In this document: one piece after another, positions 23,987 through 33,157 of the stretch | Numbering within the stretch: the first letter of the stretch is position 1 | Layout: each line of letters starts with the position of its first letter | From: Kitasatospora acidiphila | GTDB taxonomy: Bacteria > Actinomycetota > Actinomycetes > Streptomycetales > Streptomycetaceae | Direction of reading: 5' to 3' | Length of the DNA stretch: 64,000 bases | Assembly: GCF_006636205.1 (NCBI RefSeq) | Contig: NZ_VIGB01000003.1 | Location: 3,400,501 to 3,464,500 of the forward strand | Position numbers and translations under genes: made by a program | Notes under the pieces: model-generated | The model's input: only the letters and a program-made list of their open reading frames with translations | Databases searched by the model: none | What the model was told of the DNA's origin: nothing

Positions 23987-24945
23987 GCAACGTCTTCGGG
24001 CACGGCCGGCTGCGGCTCTACCTGTTGAAGCTGCTGGCCGACTCGCCCCGGCACGGCTACGAGGTGATCCGCCTGCTGGAGGAGCGCTTCCAGGGCCGCT
24101 ACGCGCCCTCCGCCGGCACGGTCTACCCCCGGCTGGCCAAGCTGGAGGGGGAAGGCCTGGTGGAGCACTCCACCGAGGGCGGCCGCAAGGTCTACCGGAT
24201 CACCGACGCCGGCCGGGCCGAACTGCTCAGCCGCCAGGCCGACTTGGCCGAGCTGGAGTCGGAGATCGACGCCTCGGTGACCCAACTCGCCGACGCGATC
24301 CGGGCGGACGTCCGGGACTCGGCCAAGGACCTGCGCGAGGAACTGCGCAACGCGGCCCGCATCGCCCGCCGTCCCGAGAGCCCCGGCTGGGCCGACGCGG
24401 CCGGCTGGCAGCGCACCAAGGAGGAGTTCGCCGAGTTCAAGGCCCAGGCCAAGCGGGCCAAGGAGCAGGAGAAGGCCGCCAAGGAGCAGGCCAAGCTGGC
24501 CAAGGAGGAGGCCCGCAAGGCCCGCGAGCAGTCGCAGGCGGTCCGCCAGGCGGCCCAGCAGGAGGCGCTGCGGATCAAGAAGCGGGTGGAGCAGCAGTTC
24601 CGCGAGCACGTCGGCAACGGCGACTGGCCGACCGGTCTGTCCGAGGGCCTGTCCGAACTCACCCGCGGGCTGGCCGGGTTGGCCGACCCGTCGCGCTGGG
24701 GCGCCGGCTCCGCCGAGGCCCCCAAGGTGGACCTCGGCAAGGAAGCCCCGCAGGACCTCCCCGACTGGGCCCGCACCGAGCCGGGCGGCGACCCGGCCCG
24801 CGAACTCGACCGGCTCCTCGACCGGTTCCGCGACCAGGTGCGGGACACCGCTCGGGACGGGGACGGGGTCACCGAGGAGCAACTCTGGGAGGCCCGCGCC
24901 GTGTTGACCGGCGCGGCCGAGCAGTTGCGCCGCCTGCTGCGCTGA
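23983..24945 (+). CDS. PadR-family transcriptional regulator with long coiled-coil extension
   Basis: The 320-residue protein overlaps the upstream gene by ATGA. Residues 1-85 are a classic PadR winged helix: LYLLKLLADSPRHGYEVI, the recognition region YAPSAGTVYPRLAKLEGEG and wing RKVYRITDAGR. The rest is unusual for PadR. A long charged coiled coil (about 140-215, rich in Lys/Glu/Ala heptads) is followed by an acidic C-terminal helical region. Typical PadR proteins are ~110-190 residues. The extension may mediate oligomerisation or contact with the DUF4097 partner. It probably autoregulates through the palindromes at 22971-23006. Confidence 0.9.
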   Translation: MSNVFGHGRLRLYLLKLLADSPRHGYEVIRLLEERFQGRYAPSAGTVYPRLAKLEGEGLVEHSTEGGRKVYRITDAGRAELLSRQADLAELESEIDASVTQLADAIRADVRDSAKDLREELRNAARIARRPESPGWADAAGWQRTKEEFAEFKAQAKRAKEQEKAAKEQAKLAKEEARKAREQSQAVRQAAQQEALRIKKRVEQQFREHVGNGDWPTGLSEGLSELTRGLAGLADPSRWGAGSAEAPKVDLGKEAPQDLPDWARTEPGGDPARELDRLLDRFRDQVRDTARDGDGVTEEQLWEARAVLTGAAEQLRRLLR

Positions 24946-24959
24946 CCCGCGCCGCAGTC

Positions 24960-24983
24960 AGGGCCCGCCGGCAGGCGGGCCCT
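24960..24983. terminator. Terminator between convergent padR and dehydrogenase genes
   Basis: A perfect 10-bp stem (24960-24969 with 24974-24983) with a 4-nt loop lies between two convergent genes. Confidence 0.8.
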
Positions 24984-24990
24984 TCGGCTT

Positions 24991-25953
24991 TCAGGGCTGC
25001 AGCACCAGCTTGCCGAAGACGTCGCCCTCGGCGAGGCGGGCGAAGGCGTCGCGGGCCTCGGTGAGCGGGTGGACTGCGTCGATCACCGGGCGGATGCCAG
25101 TGGTGGCGCAGAGCGAGAGCAGGTCGGCCAGCTCCTCCTTGGTGCCCATGGTGGAGCCCACCACCTTGAGCTCCAGGAAGAAGATCCGGTTCAGCTCGGC
25201 GGCCTTGGGGTTCGGCCCGGAGGTGGCACCGGAGATCACGATGGTGCCGCCGGGGCGGAGCGCCTTGACGGAGTGCGACCAGGTGGCCGCGCCGACCGTC
25301 TCCATCACCGCGTGCACCCGCTCGGGCAGCCGGGCGCCGCTCTCGAAGACCGCGTCGGCGCCCAGCGCGAGCGCCCGGTCCCGCTTGGCCGCGTCCCGCC
25401 CGGTGACCCAGACCCGCAGCCCGGCGGCCTTGCCGAGCACGATCAGCGCGGTGGCCACCCCGCCGCCGGCGCCCTGCACCAGCACGGTCTGGCCCGGGGT
25501 CACCCCGGCGTTGGTGAAGAGCATCCGGTAGGCCGTGAGCCAGGCGGTGGGCAGGCAGGCGGCCTCCTCGAAGGAGAGTTCGGCCGGCTTGGGCAGCAGG
25601 TTCCAGGTGGGCACCGCGACCCGCTGCGCGAAGGTGCCCTGGTAGCGCTCGGTCAGGATGGAGCGCGGCTCGTCGGGGCCGACCCCGTGGCCGCTCTGGC
25701 CGATCACCGAGTGGATGACCACCTCGTTGCCGTGCTCGTCGATCCCGGCCGCGTCGCAGCCCAGGATCATCGGCAGCCGTTCGGCGGGCAGGCCCACGCC
25801 GCGCAGCGACCAGAGGTCGTGGTGGTTGAGCGAGGCGGCCTTGACGGTCACCACGCTCCAGCCCGGGCGCGCCTCGGGCTCGGGGAGCTCCCCGAGTTCG
25901 AGTCCGGCCAGGGGATCGTCGGGGTCGATGCGGGCGGCGTAGGCGGCGAACAT
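24991..25953 (-). CDS. Zinc-type alcohol dehydrogenase / quinone oxidoreductase (MDR superfamily)
   Basis: The 320-residue protein is read from ATG 25953. The N-terminal GroES-like domain includes KAASLNHHDLWSLRG and LGCDAAGI. The nucleotide-binding Rossmann fold is marked by VLVQGAGGGVATALI near residue 155. The set of zinc-binding cysteines of true zinc alcohol dehydrogenases is absent, so it is more likely a quinone/enoyl reductase-like NADPH enzyme. The neighbouring malic enzyme on the same strand produces NAD(P)H, but the 107-nt gap does not prove an operon. The substrate is unknown. Confidence 0.88.
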   Translation of the reverse strand: MFAAYAARIDPDDPLAGLELGELPEPEARPGWSVVTVKAASLNHHDLWSLRGVGLPAERLPMILGCDAAGIDEHGNEVVIHSVIGQSGHGVGPDEPRSILTERYQGTFAQRVAVPTWNLLPKPAELSFEEAACLPTAWLTAYRMLFTNAGVTPGQTVLVQGAGGGVATALIVLGKAAGLRVWVTGRDAAKRDRALALGADAVFESGARLPERVHAVMETVGAATWSHSVKALRPGGTIVISGATSGPNPKAAELNRIFFLELKVVGSTMGTKEELADLLSLCATTGIRPVIDAVHPLTEARDAFARLAEGDVFGKLVLQP

Positions 25954-26060
25954 GGTCCGGACACTAGCCGCCGACGGGCGGGGCCCGGAACCACGCCGGA
26001 GTGTGACCTCCACCGCGTGTCCCGGGCCCGCTGCCGACGGGGCGTCAGCCGGTCGGATCG

Positions 26061-27257
26061 TCAGATCCGGGCGACGCCCTCCTGGCGGGCCGCCTCGGCG
26101 ACCGCCTTGCTGACCGCGGGGGCCACTCGCGCGTCGAACGGCGAGGGAATCACCTTCTGCGGCGTCAGCTCCTCGGCCACCACGCCGGCCAGTGCCTCGG
26201 CGGCGGCCAGCTTCATGCCCTCGGTGATGCGCGAGGCCCGCACCGAGAGCGCGCCGGCGAAGATGCCGGGGAAGGCCAGCACGTTGTTGATCTGGTTGGG
26301 GAAGTCGGAGCGGCCGGTGGCGACCACCGAGGCGTACTTGTGCGCGACCTCGGGGTGGATCTCCGGGTTGGGGTTGGCCATCGCGAAGATGAAGCAGCCC
26401 GGCGCCATGGTGGCGACGACCTCTTCCGGCACGGTGCCACCGGAGACGCCGATGAAGACGTCCGCGCCGGCCAGCGCGTCGGCCAGCGAGCCGGTCCGCC
26501 CGCTCTTGTTGGTGAGCGCGGCGATCTCCGCCTTGACGTCGGTGAGGTCCTCGCGGCCCTGGTGGACCACGCCGCGGCGGTCGCACAGCGCCACGTCGCC
26601 GATCCCGGCGGCCACCAGCATCTTGGCGATCGCGATGCCGGCCGCGCCGGCGCCGGAGATGACCGCGCGCAGGTCGCCGATCTTCCGGTCGGTCACCCGG
26701 GCCGCGTTCCACAGCGCGGCTGTGGTGACGATCGCGGTGCCGTGCTGGTCGTCGTGGAAGATCGGGATGTCCAGCGCCTCCTGGAGCCGGCGCTCGATCT
26801 CGAAGCAGCGCGGCGCCGAGATGTCCTCCAGGTTGACGCCACCGAACGACGGGGCCAACCGGATCACGGTCTCGACGATCTCGTCGACGCCGGTGCAGTT
26901 CAGCGCGATCGGCACCGCGTCCACGCCGCCGAACTGCTTGAACAGGATCGCCTTGCCCTCCATCACCGGGAGCGAGGCGGCCGGGCCGATGTCGCCCAGG
27001 CCCAGCACGGCGGTGCCGTCGGTGACCACCGCGACCGTGTTGGCCACCCAGGTGTAGTCGTGGACGAGCTCCGGCTGCTCGGCGATGGCGGTGCAGACCC
27101 GGGCCACGCCGGGGGTGTAGGCGAGGGACAGGTCGTCCGCGTCGCGCAACGGCACGGTCGCGGCGACCGCCATCTTGCCGCCCCGATGGAGCGCGAACAC
27201 GGCGTCGACCGGATCCTCGGGATCCGAGGAACGAGGGTGAATGATCTCCGCTGCCAC
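26061..27257 (-). CDS. NAD(P)-dependent malic enzyme
   Basis: The 398-residue protein starts at GTG 27257 with GAAGAGG seven bases upstream. It oxidatively decarboxylates malate to pyruvate, linking the TCA cycle to pyruvate and NAD(P)H supply. Malic enzyme features are [11 protein letters not shown] near residue 45, the GLGDIGP motif, the metal/substrate region [13 protein letters not shown] and FHDDQHGTA, and the nucleotide fold [16 protein letters not shown] near residue 190. It is the short bacterial type without a phosphotransacetylase domain. Cofactor preference cannot be read safely, although a similarly placed S. coelicolor enzyme is reported to be NADP-dependent. Confidence 0.95.
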   Translation of the reverse strand: MAAEIIHPRSSDPEDPVDAVFALHRGGKMAVAATVPLRDADDLSLAYTPGVARVCTAIAEQPELVHDYTWVANTVAVVTDGTAVLGLGDIGPAASLPVMEGKAILFKQFGGVDAVPIALNCTGVDEIVETVIRLAPSFGGVNLEDISAPRCFEIERRLQEALDIPIFHDDQHGTAIVTTAALWNAARVTDRKIGDLRAVISGAGAAGIAIAKMLVAAGIGDVALCDRRGVVHQGREDLTDVKAEIAALTNKSGRTGSLADALAGADVFIGVSGGTVPEEVVATMAPGCFIFAMANPNPEIHPEVAHKYASVVATGRSDFPNQINNVLAFPGIFAGALSVRASRITEGMKLAAAEALAGVVAEELTPQKVIPSPFDARVAPAVSKAVAEAARQEGVARI

Positions 27258-27828
27258 GATGACCTCTTCGTCATTAGATCAGCGAGGACGACAGCCGATG
27301 GCCGATGACCGTTCCGGGGGACGCTGAAACACCGGGGACCCGCGCGAGCGGGCCCGGAGCCGGGTGGTCAGGCGGCCGCCAGCGGGTCGCCCTCTATGAG
27401 GGATTTTTTGGGGATGTAGCTGCGCGCTACGGTCCGCACGACGCTTCGGTGCCGCGGATACGGAGTCGGCGTCATCGACTTCCGGTCCTCGACACCCCGG
27501 CTCTGTGGCGAGCCGTTGGTTACTGGCTGGTATCGGGGGTCACCCGATAGGTGATTCTGACACAGTGCCCCGAAGCCCGGCAGACCGGCCTGGAGAGACG
27601 AAGGCCACGTCGCCCCGCAGGCGGCGGCGGACCGCCGATCAGAGCCTGCTCAGGCGAAACGCACCGGGATCGGCAGGTCCCGTTACGCATTTTTGATCTC
27701 ACTGGTGCTCCGCTCAACAGTTCGGTGGTGGCAGGATCTCCTGCACCACCTCGGCGGAGGGTGGCCCGCCCGCTCACACCCCGTCACCGCGGCAGATCCG
27801 CCTGACCCTCTCACAGGAGGCCCCCGCA
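27258..27828. other. Long intergenic region, malic enzyme to amino acid ABC operon
   Basis: This 571-nt divergent gap holds promoters for both flanking transcripts. Small open frames here (for example 27305-27550) have no clear ribosome site or family and are not annotated. A hairpin near its right end is listed separately. No tRNA or recognised riboswitch was found. Confidence 0.45.
27724..27750 (+). promoter_or_regulatory. Leader hairpin upstream of the ABC binding protein gene
   Basis: GGTGGTGGCAGGA pairs with TCCTGCACCACC through 12 base pairs and one bulged G. It lies about 80 nt before the binding-protein start. It could be an operator or a leader structure affecting expression; the sequence does not decide. 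Confidence 0.35.
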
Positions 27829-28767
27829 ATGAGCGTCGTCCGCACTCACCGCACCCGCCTTGCCGCCTTAGGCTCCGTGCTGATAGCCGGCAGCCTGGCG
27901 GTCACCGGTTGCAGCAGCAGCAGCAGTACGAGCAGCAGCACCTCATCGTCGTCCGGCTCGTCGTCGGGCTCGATCACGTCCCCGACCGCCGTTCCCTCGC
28001 TGGCCGCCCAGCTCCCGGCCGCGGTCAAGTCCAGCGGCAAGCTGGTGGTGGGCGTCGACGCCTCCTACGCGCCCAATGAGTTCAAGGACGACAGCGGCCA
28101 CATCCAGGGCATGGACGTCGACCTGGCCGGCGCCATCGCGGCCAAGCTGGGCCTGAAGGCCGACGTCCGGGACTCCCAGTTCACCGCGATCATCCCGGGC
28201 ATCCAGTCGAACAAGTTCCAGCTCGGCATGAGCTCCTTCACCGACAGCAAGGACCGCGAGGCGACCGTCGACATGGTCACCTACTTCACCGCGGGCACCT
28301 CGATGGCGGTGAAGAAGGGCAACCCGAACAAGATCTCGGCCACCGACCTGTGCGGCAAGAAGGTCGCCGTGCAGACCGGTACCACCCAGGCCGACGAGAT
28401 CAAGAACACCCTCAACCCGGCCTGCCAGAAGGCCGGCAAGCCGACCATCCCGAACGACGGCGACAAGTTCGACCTGCAGACCGACGTCACCAACGCGCTG
28501 GTCGCCGGCCGCGACGACGCGATGCTCGCCGACTCCCCGGTGGTCGACTACGCGATCAAGATCAGCGGCCAGCTGGCGAAGATCGGCGACACCACCGACA
28601 CCGCCCCGTACGGCGCGGTGGTCGCCAAGGGCTCCCCGCTGACCCCGGCGATCCACGGCGCCATCCAGTCGCTGATCGACGACGGCACCTACGCGAAGAT
28701 CCTCCAGAAGTGGGGCGTCCAGGCCGGGGCGATCACCAAGTCCGTGGTCAACGGCGCAGTCAGCTGA
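27829..28767 (+). CDS. Polar amino acid ABC transporter substrate-binding lipoprotein
   Basis: The 312-residue protein starts at ATG 27829 with AGGAGG upstream. It has a lipoprotein signal ending in the lipobox LAVTGC (Cys28), then a Ser/Thr-rich tether of about 25 residues. The mature part is a family 3 periplasmic-binding-type fold (SBP_bac_3): GKLVVGVDASYAPNEF, then MDVDLAGAIAAKLG and the ligand-region sequence FTAIIPGIQSNKFQLGMSSF. It is the receptor of an importer for glutamate, glutamine or similar polar amino acids; the exact ligand is inferred only at class level. Permease and ATPase genes follow. Confidence 0.93.
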   Translation: MSVVRTHRTRLAALGSVLIAGSLAVTGCSSSSSTSSSTSSSSGSSSGSITSPTAVPSLAAQLPAAVKSSGKLVVGVDASYAPNEFKDDSGHIQGMDVDLAGAIAAKLGLKADVRDSQFTAIIPGIQSNKFQLGMSSFTDSKDREATVDMVTYFTAGTSMAVKKGNPNKISATDLCGKKVAVQTGTTQADEIKNTLNPACQKAGKPTIPNDGDKFDLQTDVTNALVAGRDDAMLADSPVVDYAIKISGQLAKIGDTTDTAPYGAVVAKGSPLTPAIHGAIQSLIDDGTYAKILQKWGVQAGAITKSVVNGAVS

Positions 28768-28802
28768 ATCCGCCCGCCCCTCTCACCCCCTAGGTCACTC
28801 CC

Positions 28803-29768
28803 GTGAACCAGACGAAACAGGGGGCGGCTCGCCCGGCACTGCCTGACACCATCAAGGCAGTGCCGGTGCGCCACCCCGGACGCTGGGCCGGCGCCGTCGT
28901 CATCCTCGTGCTGCTGGCGATGCTGCTGAACGCCCTGATATCCAACCCGGTATTCGACTGGCCGACCGTCGGCCACTACCTCTTCCACCCGAGCATCGTC
29001 CACGGCGTCGGCGTGACCCTGCAGCTGACCGTCTACTCGATGCTGATCGGCGTGATCGGCGGCATCCTGCTGGCGATCATGCGGCTCTCCCGCAATCCGC
29101 TGCTCTCCGGCAGCTCGTACCTCTACATCTGGGTCTTCCGCGGCACCCCGGTCCTGGTGCAGCTGGTGTTCTGGGGCTTCCTCGGGCTGCTCTGGCAGCG
29201 GATCTCGATCGGCGTGCCGTTCGGTCCGGCGTTCTGGTCCCAGGACACCAACACCCTGGTGCCCACCTTCACGGCCGCCCTGCTGGGCCTCGGCCTGAAC
29301 GAGGCCGCCTACATGGCCGAGATCGTCCGGGCCGGCATCCAGTCGGTGGACGAGGGCCAGAGCGAGGCGGCCCACGCCCTCGGCATGAGCCGCGGCCAGA
29401 CGATGCGCCGGATCGTGCTGCCGCAGGCGATGCGGGTGATCATCCCGCCGACCGGCAACGAGACCATCTCGATGCTGAAGACCACCTCGCTGGTCACCGT
29501 GATCTCGCTGGAGGAGCTGTTCCGGGCCGGCCAGAACATCTACTCGCACAACTTCAAGAACATCCCGCTGCTGGTCGTGGTCTCGATCTGGTACCTGTTC
29601 CTGACCTCGATCCTCACCATCGGCCAGTACTACGTGGAGCGGTACTACGCCCGCGGCGCCAACCGGGCGCTGCCACCGACCCCGCTGCAGAAGCTGCGGG
29701 CGCTCCGGGTGAAGCTCCCGACCGGGCCGGCGGCAATTTCCAGGGAAGGCGGTGGTCCCGGTGTCTGA
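28803..29768 (+). CDS. Amino acid ABC transporter permease
   Basis: The 321-residue protein is read from GTG 28803, 35 nt after the binding-protein gene. It has an N-terminal helix and then the HisM/GlnP-type permease core of about five helices. The ATPase-contact EAA loop is visible as EAAHALGMSRGQTMRRIVLPQ near residue 195, split from the earlier ALLGLGLNEAAYMAEIVRAG segment. It forms the membrane channel of the polar amino acid importer. Its stop overlaps the likely ATPase start by 8 nt. Confidence 0.93.
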   Translation: MNQTKQGAARPALPDTIKAVPVRHPGRWAGAVVILVLLAMLLNALISNPVFDWPTVGHYLFHPSIVHGVGVTLQLTVYSMLIGVIGGILLAIMRLSRNPLLSGSSYLYIWVFRGTPVLVQLVFWGFLGLLWQRISIGVPFGPAFWSQDTNTLVPTFTAALLGLGLNEAAYMAEIVRAGIQSVDEGQSEAAHALGMSRGQTMRRIVLPQAMRVIIPPTGNETISMLKTTSLVTVISLEELFRAGQNIYSHNFKNIPLLVVVSIWYLFLTSILTIGQYYVERYYARGANRALPPTPLQKLRALRVKLPTGPAAISREGGGPGV

Positions 29769-30551
29769 CCCGGTGCACGACCAGGTGCCCGGCTCGGTGA
29801 TGGTCAAGGCCGAGGGGTGCGCAAGTCCTTCGGCCTGGTGGAGGTGCTCAAGGGCATCGACCTGGAGGTCAAGCAGGGCGAGGTGTTCTGCCTGATCGGA
29901 CCGTCAGGATCGGGCAAGTCCACCTTCCTGCGCTGCATCAACCACCTGGAGAAGGTCAGCAGCGGCCGGCTCTCGGTGGCCGGGGAGCTGGTCGGCTACC
30001 AGCAGCGGGGCGACCGGCTGTACGAGCTGAAGGAGCGCGAGGTGGCGCGCAAGCGGCGCGACATCGGCATGGTCTTCCAGCGCTTCAACCTGTTCCCGCA
30101 CATGACCGCCCTGGAGAACATCGTCGAGGCCCCGGTGCAGGTCAAGGGCGTGTCCAAGGCCGCCGCCCGGGAGCGGGCCCGGGAGCTGCTGGCGCGGGTG
30201 GGCCTGGCCGACAAGGCCGCCAACTACCCGTCCCAGCTCTCCGGCGGCCAGCAGCAGCGGGTGGCGATCGCCCGGGCGCTCGCCATGGACCCCAAGCTGA
30301 TGCTCTTCGACGAGCCCACCTCGGCGCTCGACCCGGAGCTGGTCGGCGATGTGCTGGACGTGATGCGCGGGCTCGCCGAGGAGGGCATGACCATGGTCGT
30401 GGTCACCCATGAGATGGGTTTCGCCCGCGAGGTCGGCGACGCGCTGGTCTTCATGGACGACGGTGTGGTGGTGGAATCCGGCCACCCGCGCGACGTGCTC
30501 ACCGATCCGCAGCACGACCGGACCAAGGCATTCCTCTCCAAGGTCCTCTGA
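29761..30551 (+). CDS. Amino acid ABC transporter ATP-binding protein (frameshifted near 29815)
   Basis: The body of the protein is in the frame opening at 29817, but the first residues (from GTG 29761 or ATG 29802, ending VMVKAEG) are in another frame. Adding one G in the GAGGGGTGCGC run gives a continuous 263-residue GlnQ/HisP-type ATPase. It shows Walker [10 protein letters not shown], the Q-loop, signature [16 protein letters not shown], Walker [13 protein letters not shown], and the switch His in [10 protein letters not shown]. It powers the importer encoded just upstream. The gene is probably intact and the break a base-call error. Confidence 0.92.
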
Positions 30552-30622
30552 CAGTGTCCGGAAGCCGGACGGCGTAATAGGCTTGAGGCGACTCACCCGT
30601 TACCGCTCCCTCGGAGGACCCC

Positions 30623-31270
30623 GTGGAGCTCGCCCTGTACGCCGATTACGCCGTCCGGCTGGTCAACAGCGAGGAGCCGGAGCGCGGCACCGACGCGCTG
30701 GTCAGCGTGGACGCCGCGCGCAACCTCTTCAGCTACCCGGAGTCCGGCGCCGCCCTGCTCACCGGCCCGGACGACGTGCCGCTGATGCGCGCGCTGCGGA
30801 GCCGGCTGCGGGCCGTCTTCGAGGAGGCCGCAGCCGGCCGCGAAGGGAGCGCGGTCGACCTGCTGAACGGGCTGCTGGCCGAGTACCCGGTCAGCCCGCA
30901 GGTGTCCGGGCACGACTACCTCGACGAGAGCGGCCGCCCCCGCTGGCACCTGCACCTGGCCGACAACGCGCCCACCGCCACCGCCAACTTCGCCGCGGTG
31001 GCCTGCATGGGCCTGGCCATCCACCTGACCGAGCTGGGCGCGGACCGGCTGGGCATCTGCCAGGCCGCACCGTGCCGCAACGCCTACCTGGACACCTCGA
31101 CCAACCGCTCCCGGCGGTACTGCTCGGACCGCTGCGCGACCCGGGCCAATGTCGCGGCCTACCGGGCGCGCAAGCGGGCCGAGGCGGCGCACGCGCAGTC
31201 GGCGCACGCACAGTCGGACCAGGCGCCGCCGGAGCAGGCCCGGCCGGCCACCGCTAGCGCGACGGACTGA
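30623..31270 (+). CDS. CGNR zinc-finger (ABATE domain) regulator
   Basis: The 215-residue protein starts at GTG 30623 with CGGAGGA upstream. The N-terminal ~130 residues match the ABATE-type domain (AVRLVNSEEP, ALRSRLRAVFEEAA). The C-terminal zinc finger has the layout C-x5-C around GICQAAPCRNAYLD, then C-x3-C in RYCSDRCATRANVAAYRARK, typical of CGNR DNA-binding proteins. The Ala/Gln-rich tail is disordered. Its 3' end overlaps that of the convergent sodX by 17 nt. Targets are unknown. Confidence 0.88.
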   Translation: MELALYADYAVRLVNSEEPERGTDALVSVDAARNLFSYPESGAALLTGPDDVPLMRALRSRLRAVFEEAAAGREGSAVDLLNGLLAEYPVSPQVSGHDYLDESGRPRWHLHLADNAPTATANFAAVACMGLAIHLTELGADRLGICQAAPCRNAYLDTSTNRSRRYCSDRCATRANVAAYRARKRAEAAHAQSAHAQSDQAPPEQARPATASATD

Positions 31271-31733
31271 GCCGGCCGCGGGCCACCCCGAACCGGGCCG
31301 CCAGCCCCGGCACCCGGCCCAGCGGCCAGCGGCACAGCAGCCGCTCCAGCCAGTGGGCCGGGGCCAGCCACCCCACGCTGGGGCTGACCCGCAGCAGCAC
31401 CCGGCCGAGCACCAGCTCCTGGGGCACCGGGCCGAAGTCCCGGCTGTCGTTGCCCAGGAACTGATTGTCCGACAGCAGCCACCAGCCCTTGCTGCGCCGC
31501 TCGGCGGCCCGCTTGACCACCAGCAGGTCCTGGCGCATCGGGTGGCGGACCAGGACGACCGCTCCGGCTCGGATCCGGGCTCCGTACTTGACCACCACCT
31601 TGTCGCCGTCGTACAGGGTCGGGACCATCGAGGGCCCGTCCACATCGACCACTCCGAACGGCAAGAGTCCGCCACCCGTGCGGACCACGGGTTCTGGGCC
31701 TGCGTCAGTGTCGCGCCGCCGCAGTGCCGCCAT
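31254..31733 (-). CDS. sodX: Nickel superoxide dismutase maturation protease (S26 signal-peptidase-like SodX)
   Basis: I choose ATG 31733, with GAGGAGG upstream, over an in-frame GTG at 31799; this gives 159 residues. It is an S26 (LexA/signal peptidase I) serine protease. The catalytic Ser lies in VDGPSMVPTLYDGD and the Lys in LLVVKRAAERR; a later box reads FLGNDSRDFGPV. It has no strong N-terminal membrane anchor, as expected for the cytosolic protease that removes the SodN leader and exposes the nickel-binding N-terminus. It is divergent from sodN across ~220 nt, the usual sodX/sodN association. Confidence 0.92.
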   Translation of the reverse strand: MAALRRRDTDAGPEPVVRTGGGLLPFGVVDVDGPSMVPTLYDGDKVVVKYGARIRAGAVVLVRHPMRQDLLVVKRAAERRSKGWWLLSDNQFLGNDSRDFGPVPQELVLGRVLLRVSPSVGWLAPAHWLERLLCRWPLGRVPGLAARFGVARGRLSPSR

Positions 31734-31953
31734 GCTGCCCACCTCCTCGTCGTGCCAAGTCCCGTCGGGCAATGTCAGGAACGTGCCGAGCACCGTCACC
31801 CGTTCCAGGGACCAGCATCCCGCATCGACAACGTGTGCCCGTTATCGACCGGTTCCGACTCGGCCTTTTGCCTTAGGTCCCCGTCCCGGCCATGAGATCC
31901 CGCATCCGGCGGGGTAATCTCGGCGCGGGAAGACGATCTAAGGAAGGACTCCC

Positions 31954-32349
31954 ATGTTCTCTCGTCTGTTTGCGCCGCGGGTCACCGCTCACGCCCACTG
32001 CGACCTGCCCTGCGGTGTGTACGACCCGGCCCAGGCCCGCATCGAGGCCGAGTCCGTGAAGGCCACTCAGGAGAAGTACCAGGCCAACGAGGACGCCGGC
32101 TTCCGCACGCGCGCCATCATCATCAAGGAGCAGCGCGCCGAGGCCGTCAAGCACCACCTGTCGGTGCTGTGGAGCGACTACTTCAAGGCCCCGCACTTCG
32201 AGAAGTACCCGGAGCTGCACGACCTGTTCAACCGCGCCCTGAAGGCCGCCTCGGCCACCAAGGCGTCGAACGACCCGGCCACCGGCCAGGCTCTGCTCGA
32301 CCTGATCGCCGAGATCGACAAGATCTTCTGGGAGACCAAGAAGGCCTGA
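31954..32349 (+). CDS. sodN: Nickel-containing superoxide dismutase
   Basis: The 131-residue precursor starts at ATG 31954 with AAGGAAGG upstream. A 14-residue leader ends at ...TAHA, and the mature protein begins HCDLPCGVYDP. This is the nickel hook, in which His1, Cys2 and Cys6 of the mature chain bind Ni. The rest is a four-helix bundle, and the protein works as a hexamer disproportionating superoxide in the cytoplasm. The leader is removed by the divergent sodX product. Expression is known to depend on nickel in streptomycetes; I did not identify a specific nickel-regulator site here. Confidence 0.98.
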   Translation: MFSRLFAPRVTAHAHCDLPCGVYDPAQARIEAESVKATQEKYQANEDAGFRTRAIIIKEQRAEAVKHHLSVLWSDYFKAPHFEKYPELHDLFNRALKAASATKASNDPATGQALLDLIAEIDKIFWETKKA

Positions 32350-32367
32350 GCTCGTCGCTCGCGTCCT

Positions 32368-32406
32368 CGACGGCGCCGCACACCCACCGGGTGCGCGGCG
32401 CCGTCG
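32368..32406. terminator. Terminator downstream of sodN
   Basis: A 16-bp stem with one mismatch (32368-32383 with 32391-32406) and a 7-nt loop starts 19 nt after the sodN stop. Confidence 0.82.
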
Positions 32407-32449
32407 TGCGTTCCGCCGCTCACCCGATCGGCCCAGTACGCTCGGCGGC

Positions 32450-32926
32450 ATGATCAGGAGCGCAGTCGTCGACGACGTCCCCACCATCATCGAGCTGATC
32501 CGCGAACTGGCGGACTACGAGCGGGCACTGCCCGAGGCGAAGGCCACCGAGGAGCAGTTGCGCCAGGCGCTGTTCGGTGCGCAGCCCGCGGTGTACGCAC
32601 TGATCGCCGAGGACGACGCGACCGGTGAGACCGCCGGCTTCGCGCTCTGGTTCCGCAACTTCTCGACCTGGACGGGCACCCACGGGATCTACCTGGAGGA
32701 CCTCTACGTGCGCCCGCAGCACCGCGGCGGCGGCCACGGCAAGGCGCTGCTCACCGAGCTGGCCAGGATCGCCGTGGCGCGCGGCTACAGCCGGTTCGAG
32801 TGGAGCGTGCTGGACTGGAACGAGCCGTCGATCGGCTTCTACAAGTCGCTGGGCGCCCAGCCGATGGACGACTGGACGGTCTACCGGCTGACCGGGGACG
32901 CGCTGCGCGAGCTGGGCGGCAGCTGA
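32450..32926 (+). CDS. GNAT N-acetyltransferase (diamine acetyltransferase-like)
   Basis: The 158-residue protein from ATG 32450 resembles spermidine/diamine N1-acetyltransferases. Features are the N-terminal IRSAVVDDVPTIIELIRELA, the aromatic FALWFRNFSTWTGTHGIYLEDLYV strand region, and the acetyl-CoA loop RPQHRGGGHGKALL followed by WSVLDWNEPSIGFYKSLGA. It would acetylate a small amine with acetyl-CoA. The ribosome site is weak, and the start is only ~45 nt after the sodN terminator. The true substrate is unproven. Confidence 0.9.
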   Translation: MIRSAVVDDVPTIIELIRELADYERALPEAKATEEQLRQALFGAQPAVYALIAEDDATGETAGFALWFRNFSTWTGTHGIYLEDLYVRPQHRGGGHGKALLTELARIAVARGYSRFEWSVLDWNEPSIGFYKSLGAQPMDDWTVYRLTGDALRELGGS

Positions 32927-33157
32927 CCCGCGCCCTCGATGGACCCCGGGCGGGGGAATTGGGTCGCGAGTCGCGACATCTCTCGTCCGATCGCGGTAAC
33001 GTCTCGGCGGACGGCCCGCGTCCAGCGCCACCAGGCTGGGTAGGACACGGGACGTACCGCACCACCCCTCAAGACAGTTGGGGCGAAGCAGTTGAGCCAT
33101 GCAACAGAACGTGCCCAGGCCCCGGCCCAAGCACAGCGCGTCACCCAGGAGGTGAGG

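Noticed and set aside
27305..27550. Small open frame between malic enzyme and the ABC operon
   Set aside because: It contains a superficially protein-like stretch but lacks a ribosome site and any recognised family.
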